7,967 nt of DNA from Dongia_A sp044226685 (GTDB lineage: Bacteria > Pseudomonadota > Alphaproteobacteria > Dongiales > Dongiaceae), in the NCBI GenBank assembly GCA_044226685.1, contig JBGAGP010000176.1:1-7967 (forward strand). The letters run 5' to 3'. The position numbers were made by a program, and so were the translations under genes. The notes beneath the pieces were generated by a model, which worked only from the letters and a program-made list of their open reading frames with translations, was not told the DNA's origin and made no database searches. The number at the start of each line of letters is the position of its first letter. Within the stretch, counting starts at the first letter, position 1. Positions 6,142 to 7,967 of the stretch are shown piece by piece.

Positions 6142-6881
6142 TCACAGCGATCCCCCCAGCACGCCCTTGGTCGAGGGCACGGCGTCCGACTTGCGCGGGT
6201 CGATCTCGACCGCCTGGCGCAGCGCGCGGGCGAGGCCCTTGAAGCAGCTCTCGACGATGTGGTGGTTGTTCTCGCCGTACAGATTCTCGACGTGCAGGGT
6301 CAGGCCGGCATTCTGGGCGAAGGCCTGGAACCACTCCTTGAACAGCTCGGTGTCCATCTCGCCCAGCTTGGGCTTGGAGAAGGTCACCTTCCAGATCAGG
6401 TAGGGGCGGTTGGAGGCGTCGAGCGCCACGCGGGTCAGGTCAGGCCGGCATTCTGGGCGAAGGCCTGGAACCACTCCTTGAACAGCTCGGTGTCCATCTC
6501 GCCCAGCTTGGGCTTGGAGAAGGTCACCTTCCAGATCAGGTAGGGGCGGTTGGAGGCGTCGAGCGCCACGCGGGTCAGCGTCTCGTCCATCGGCACCGTC
6601 GCCTCGCCCCAGCGGCGGATGCCGGTGCGGGCGCCCAGCGCCTTGGCCACCGCCTCGCCGATGGCGATGCCGGTATCCTCGGTGGTGTGGTGGAAATCGA
6701 TGTGCAGGTCGCCCTTGGCCTTGCAGGTGAGGTCGATCAGGGAATGGCGGGAGAGCTGCTCCAGCATGTGGTCGAGGAAGCCGATCCCGGTCGCGATCTC
6801 GGAGCGGCCGGACCCGTCGAGATCGACGCTGACCGCGATCTCGGTTTCCTTGGTCTTCCGCTCGACTGACCCTTTGCGCAT
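6142..6881 (-). pseudogene. hisB: Imidazoleglycerol-phosphate dehydratase, frameshifted by a 140-bp tandem duplication
   Basis: Monofunctional HisB catalyses dehydration of imidazole-glycerol phosphate to imidazole-acetol phosphate, using manganese. From the ATG at 6881 (AAGGAA site upstream) the frame reads normally through FLDHML (35-40) and the first metal motif D-F-H64-H65-T-T-E68-D, up to residue 148, then meets TGA at 6437-6435. The remaining 51 residues, including the second metal motif H160-H161-xx-E164 and the usual C-terminus GVLGGSL, lie in another frame ending at the TGA at 6144-6142. The break is an exact 140-bp repeat. Deleting one copy gives 600 bp and a complete 199-residue HisB, the expected length, with no other defect. 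As written, the 148-residue product lacks the second metal site and should be inactive. There is no phosphatase domain, as expected outside the enterobacteria. An assembly error would leave a healthy gene. Confidence 0.9.
6298..6578 (-). repeat. Perfect 140-bp tandem duplication within hisB
   Basis: Bases 6298-6438 and 6438-6578 are identical (141 matching positions at a period of 140, so one base is shared at the junction). The unit covers about HisB codons 102-148. At the junction the plus strand reads GGGTCAGGTCAGG. GGTCAG occurs at both outer ends of the duplicated block (6298-6303 and 6573-6578), but the copies meet 5 bp further apart than a simple exchange at that hexamer would give. 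Lack of any divergence means a very recent event or an assembly artefact. Confidence 0.97.
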
Positions 6882-6908
6882 TCCGCAGGTTCCTTGGCTC
6901 GGCTCGCG

Positions 6909-6933
6909 GGGGCCTTTTAGCAGCGAAGGCCCC
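6909..6933 (-). other. Inverted repeat in the hisB leader
   Basis: GGGGCCTT (6909-6916) and AAGGCCCC (6926-6933) form a perfect 8-bp stem with a 9-nt loop, 27 bp upstream of the hisB start codon. If the his transcript begins further upstream, this is a leader hairpin; it is too early and lacks a T run to be a standard terminator. No histidine-rich leader peptide is seen, so classical his attenuation is not supported. Confidence 0.4.
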
Positions 6934-7004
6934 GGGATTCCAGGGGAATGGACGCCGCAGAGGCATCTCTTCCCGGGCCTTTGGGCGGCCGGTTCCGGCC
7001 TCGG

Positions 7005-7033
7005 CTTGATTCGTTAACGCGGCCTGCCTATTT
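7005..7033 (+). promoter_or_regulatory. Candidate RpoH-type heat-shock promoter for hslVU
   Basis: CTTGAT at 7005-7010 and CTATTT at 7028-7033 are separated by 17 bp and resemble -35 and -10 elements of alphaproteobacterial sigma-32 promoters (CTTGAA and CYTATNT-like). Transcription would start near 7040, giving a leader of roughly 28 nt before the hslV ATG. hslVU is a classic heat-shock operon, which makes the match plausible. A GGCCGG-TT-CCGGCC palindrome (6987-7000) lies immediately upstream. Confidence 0.5.
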
Positions 7034-7067
7034 GACTGGGCAGGGACGAAGGCAAAGACTGGTCTTT

Positions 7068-7643
7068 ATGAGCAATTCTGACGACAAGGCCCGGCACGGG
7101 CTGGCACCCTGGCACGGCACCACCATCCTGCTGGTGCGCAAGGGCGACGAGGTGGTCCTGGCCGGCGACGGCCAGGTTTCCGTCGGCAACACGGTGATGA
7201 AGTCCAACGCGCGCAAGTTGCGGCGGCTTTCCAAGGGCGACGGGCGGGACGTGATCGCCGGCTTCGCCGGGTCGACCGCCGACGCCCTCACCCTGTTCGA
7301 GCGGCTGGAAGGCAAGCTGGAAAAGCATCCCGGGCAATTGGCCCGCGCCTGCGTCGAACTGGCCAAGGACTGGCGGCAGGACAAGTATTTGCGCCGCCTG
7401 GAAGCCATGATGGCGGTGGCCGACAAGAACGTTTCCTTCGTGCTGACCGGCTCGGGCGACGTGCTGGAGCCGGAGGACGGCCTCATCGGCATCGGCTCCG
7501 GCGGCAGCTTCGCGCTATCGGCCGCCCGCGCCCTCATCGACATCGACGGGATGGGCGCCGAGCAGATCGCGCGCAAGGCGATGAAGATCGCCGCCGATAT
7601 CTGCATCTACACCAACAACAACGTTCTCATCGAGAAGCTATGA
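7068..7643 (+). CDS. hslV: ATP-dependent protease, peptidase subunit HslV
   Basis: Proteasome-like threonine peptidase that forms a double hexameric ring and degrades cytoplasmic proteins unfolded by HslU. The 191-residue precursor carries a 17-residue propeptide ending WHG; self-cleavage before T18 exposes the catalytic Thr of TTILLVRK. In mature numbering D17 (in AGDGQVSVG) and K33 (in NARKLRRL) fall at the family active-site positions, and GSGGSFAL is the conserved C-terminal-half motif. Mature length is 174 residues, as expected. The frame is open 40 codons upstream, but the ATG at 7068 gives the conserved protein; its ribosome site is weak, with an AAGG too far away (about 16 nt). Its TGA overlaps the hslU ATG (ATGA). 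Likely heat-shock controlled from the candidate promoter at 7005-7033. Confidence 0.96.
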   Translation: MSNSDDKARHGLAPWHGTTILLVRKGDEVVLAGDGQVSVGNTVMKSNARKLRRLSKGDGRDVIAGFAGSTADALTLFERLEGKLEKHPGQLARACVELAKDWRQDKYLRRLEAMMAVADKNVSFVLTGSGDVLEPEDGLIGIGSGGSFALSAARALIDIDGMGAEQIARKAMKIAADICIYTNNNVLIEKL

Positions 7644-7967
7644 CCCGGATGGACGACCTCGCCCGCCAGAGCAGAGAGACCGAGGCCAGCAGTTCCGCTG
7701 CCGGCGCGCTGACCCCGCGCGAGATCGTGCATGAGCTCGACCGGCACATTGTCGGCCAGAACGAGGCCAAGCGCGCGGTGGCGATCGCGCTGCGCAACCG
7801 CTGGCGCCGGCAGCAGCTCAGCGATCACCTGCGCGAAGAGGTGATGCCGAAGAACATCCTGATGATCGGCCCCACGGGCGTGGGCAAGACCGAGATCGCG
7901 CGGCGCCTGGCCAAGCTGGCGCAGGCGCCCTTCATCAAGGTCGAGGCGACCAAGTTCACCGAGGTCG
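7640..7967 (+). CDS. hslU: ATPase subunit of HslVU protease (5' part, cut by window end)
   Basis: AAA+ unfoldase that feeds substrates to HslV. Only the first 109 codons are present; the gene runs off the right edge. The N-terminal LTPREIVHELDRHIVGQNEAKRAVAIALRNRWRR block is diagnostic, with TPREIV at 25-30 and the Walker A motif GPTGVGKT at 77-84. Compared with Escherichia coli HslU, where TPREIV begins at about residue 5, there are about 20 extra N-terminal residues rich in Ser, Glu and Ala. M4 is an alternative start, but no start codon lies closer to the conserved block. The ATG at 7640 overlaps the hslV stop (ATGA), so the two subunits are translationally coupled. Confidence 0.96.
   Translation, partial: MTRMDDLARQSRETEASSSAAGALTPREIVHELDRHIVGQNEAKRAVAIALRNRWRRQQLSDHLREEVMPKNILMIGPTGVGKTEIARRLAKLAQAPFIKVEATKFTEV

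Noticed and set aside
6142..6966. A 274-codon minus-strand frame as a full-length alternative HisB
   Set aside because: Its first part is an off-frame reading of hisB; only the part after the duplication junction encodes HisB sequence. It is the 3' piece of the broken gene, not a separate protein.
6882..6966. A his leader peptide with a run of histidine codons for attenuation
   Set aside because: No short frame rich in CAC/CAT with a start codon and ribosome site is visible on the minus strand.
6882..7067. A sigma-70 promoter for the his operon, e.g. TTGCCT with an AT-rich hexamer, or TAAAAG near 6914-6919
   Set aside because: Spacing or -35/-10 matches are poor, so I cannot choose a site; the promoter must lie in this gap or be reached by read-through.

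Overview
The window is high-GC DNA from an alphaproteobacterium. The evidence is a his cluster ordered hisB-hisH-hisA-hisF-hisE with a HIT-family gene after hisE, and a divergent hslV-hslU pair next to hisB. The hisE-HIT arrangement recalls Azospirillum (Rhodospirillales). I cannot name a genus.

Layout: seven of the left-hand genes and one broken gene are on the minus strand, so transcription runs right to left: hisB (6881-6142, broken), hisH, a GNAT acetyltransferase, hisA, hisF, an exported alpha/beta hydrolase, hisE, a HinT-like HIT protein, and a second GNAT acetyltransferase ending at 154. On the plus strand, hslV (7068-7643) and the first 109 codons of hslU (7640 to the window end) diverge from hisB across a 186-bp intergenic region. 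That region carries a candidate heat-shock promoter for hslVU. hisH, the embedded GNAT gene and hisA overlap by 1 and 4 nt, so they look translationally coupled. The gaps hisB-hisH and hisA-hisF each hold one copy of a ~107-113 bp element with palindromic ends, and the two copies are in opposite orientation.

Pathway logic: HisE hydrolyses phosphoribosyl-ATP, HisA isomerises ProFAR to PRFAR, HisH-HisF make imidazole-glycerol phosphate and AICAR, and HisB dehydrates imidazole-glycerol phosphate. The remaining steps (hisG, hisD, hisC, hisI and others) are not here. HslV-HslU form an ATP-dependent cytoplasmic protease.

The most notable observation is an exact 140-bp tandem duplication inside hisB. 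Because 140 is not a multiple of 3, translation stops at codon 149, before the second HHxxE metal-binding motif. Removing one copy restores a normal 199-residue enzyme. This is either a very recent, potentially reversible mutation or an assembly artefact. Otherwise this is a conventional housekeeping region with two unusual operon passengers (the GNAT and the exported hydrolase); I see no defence system, CRISPR array, RNA gene or transposase.
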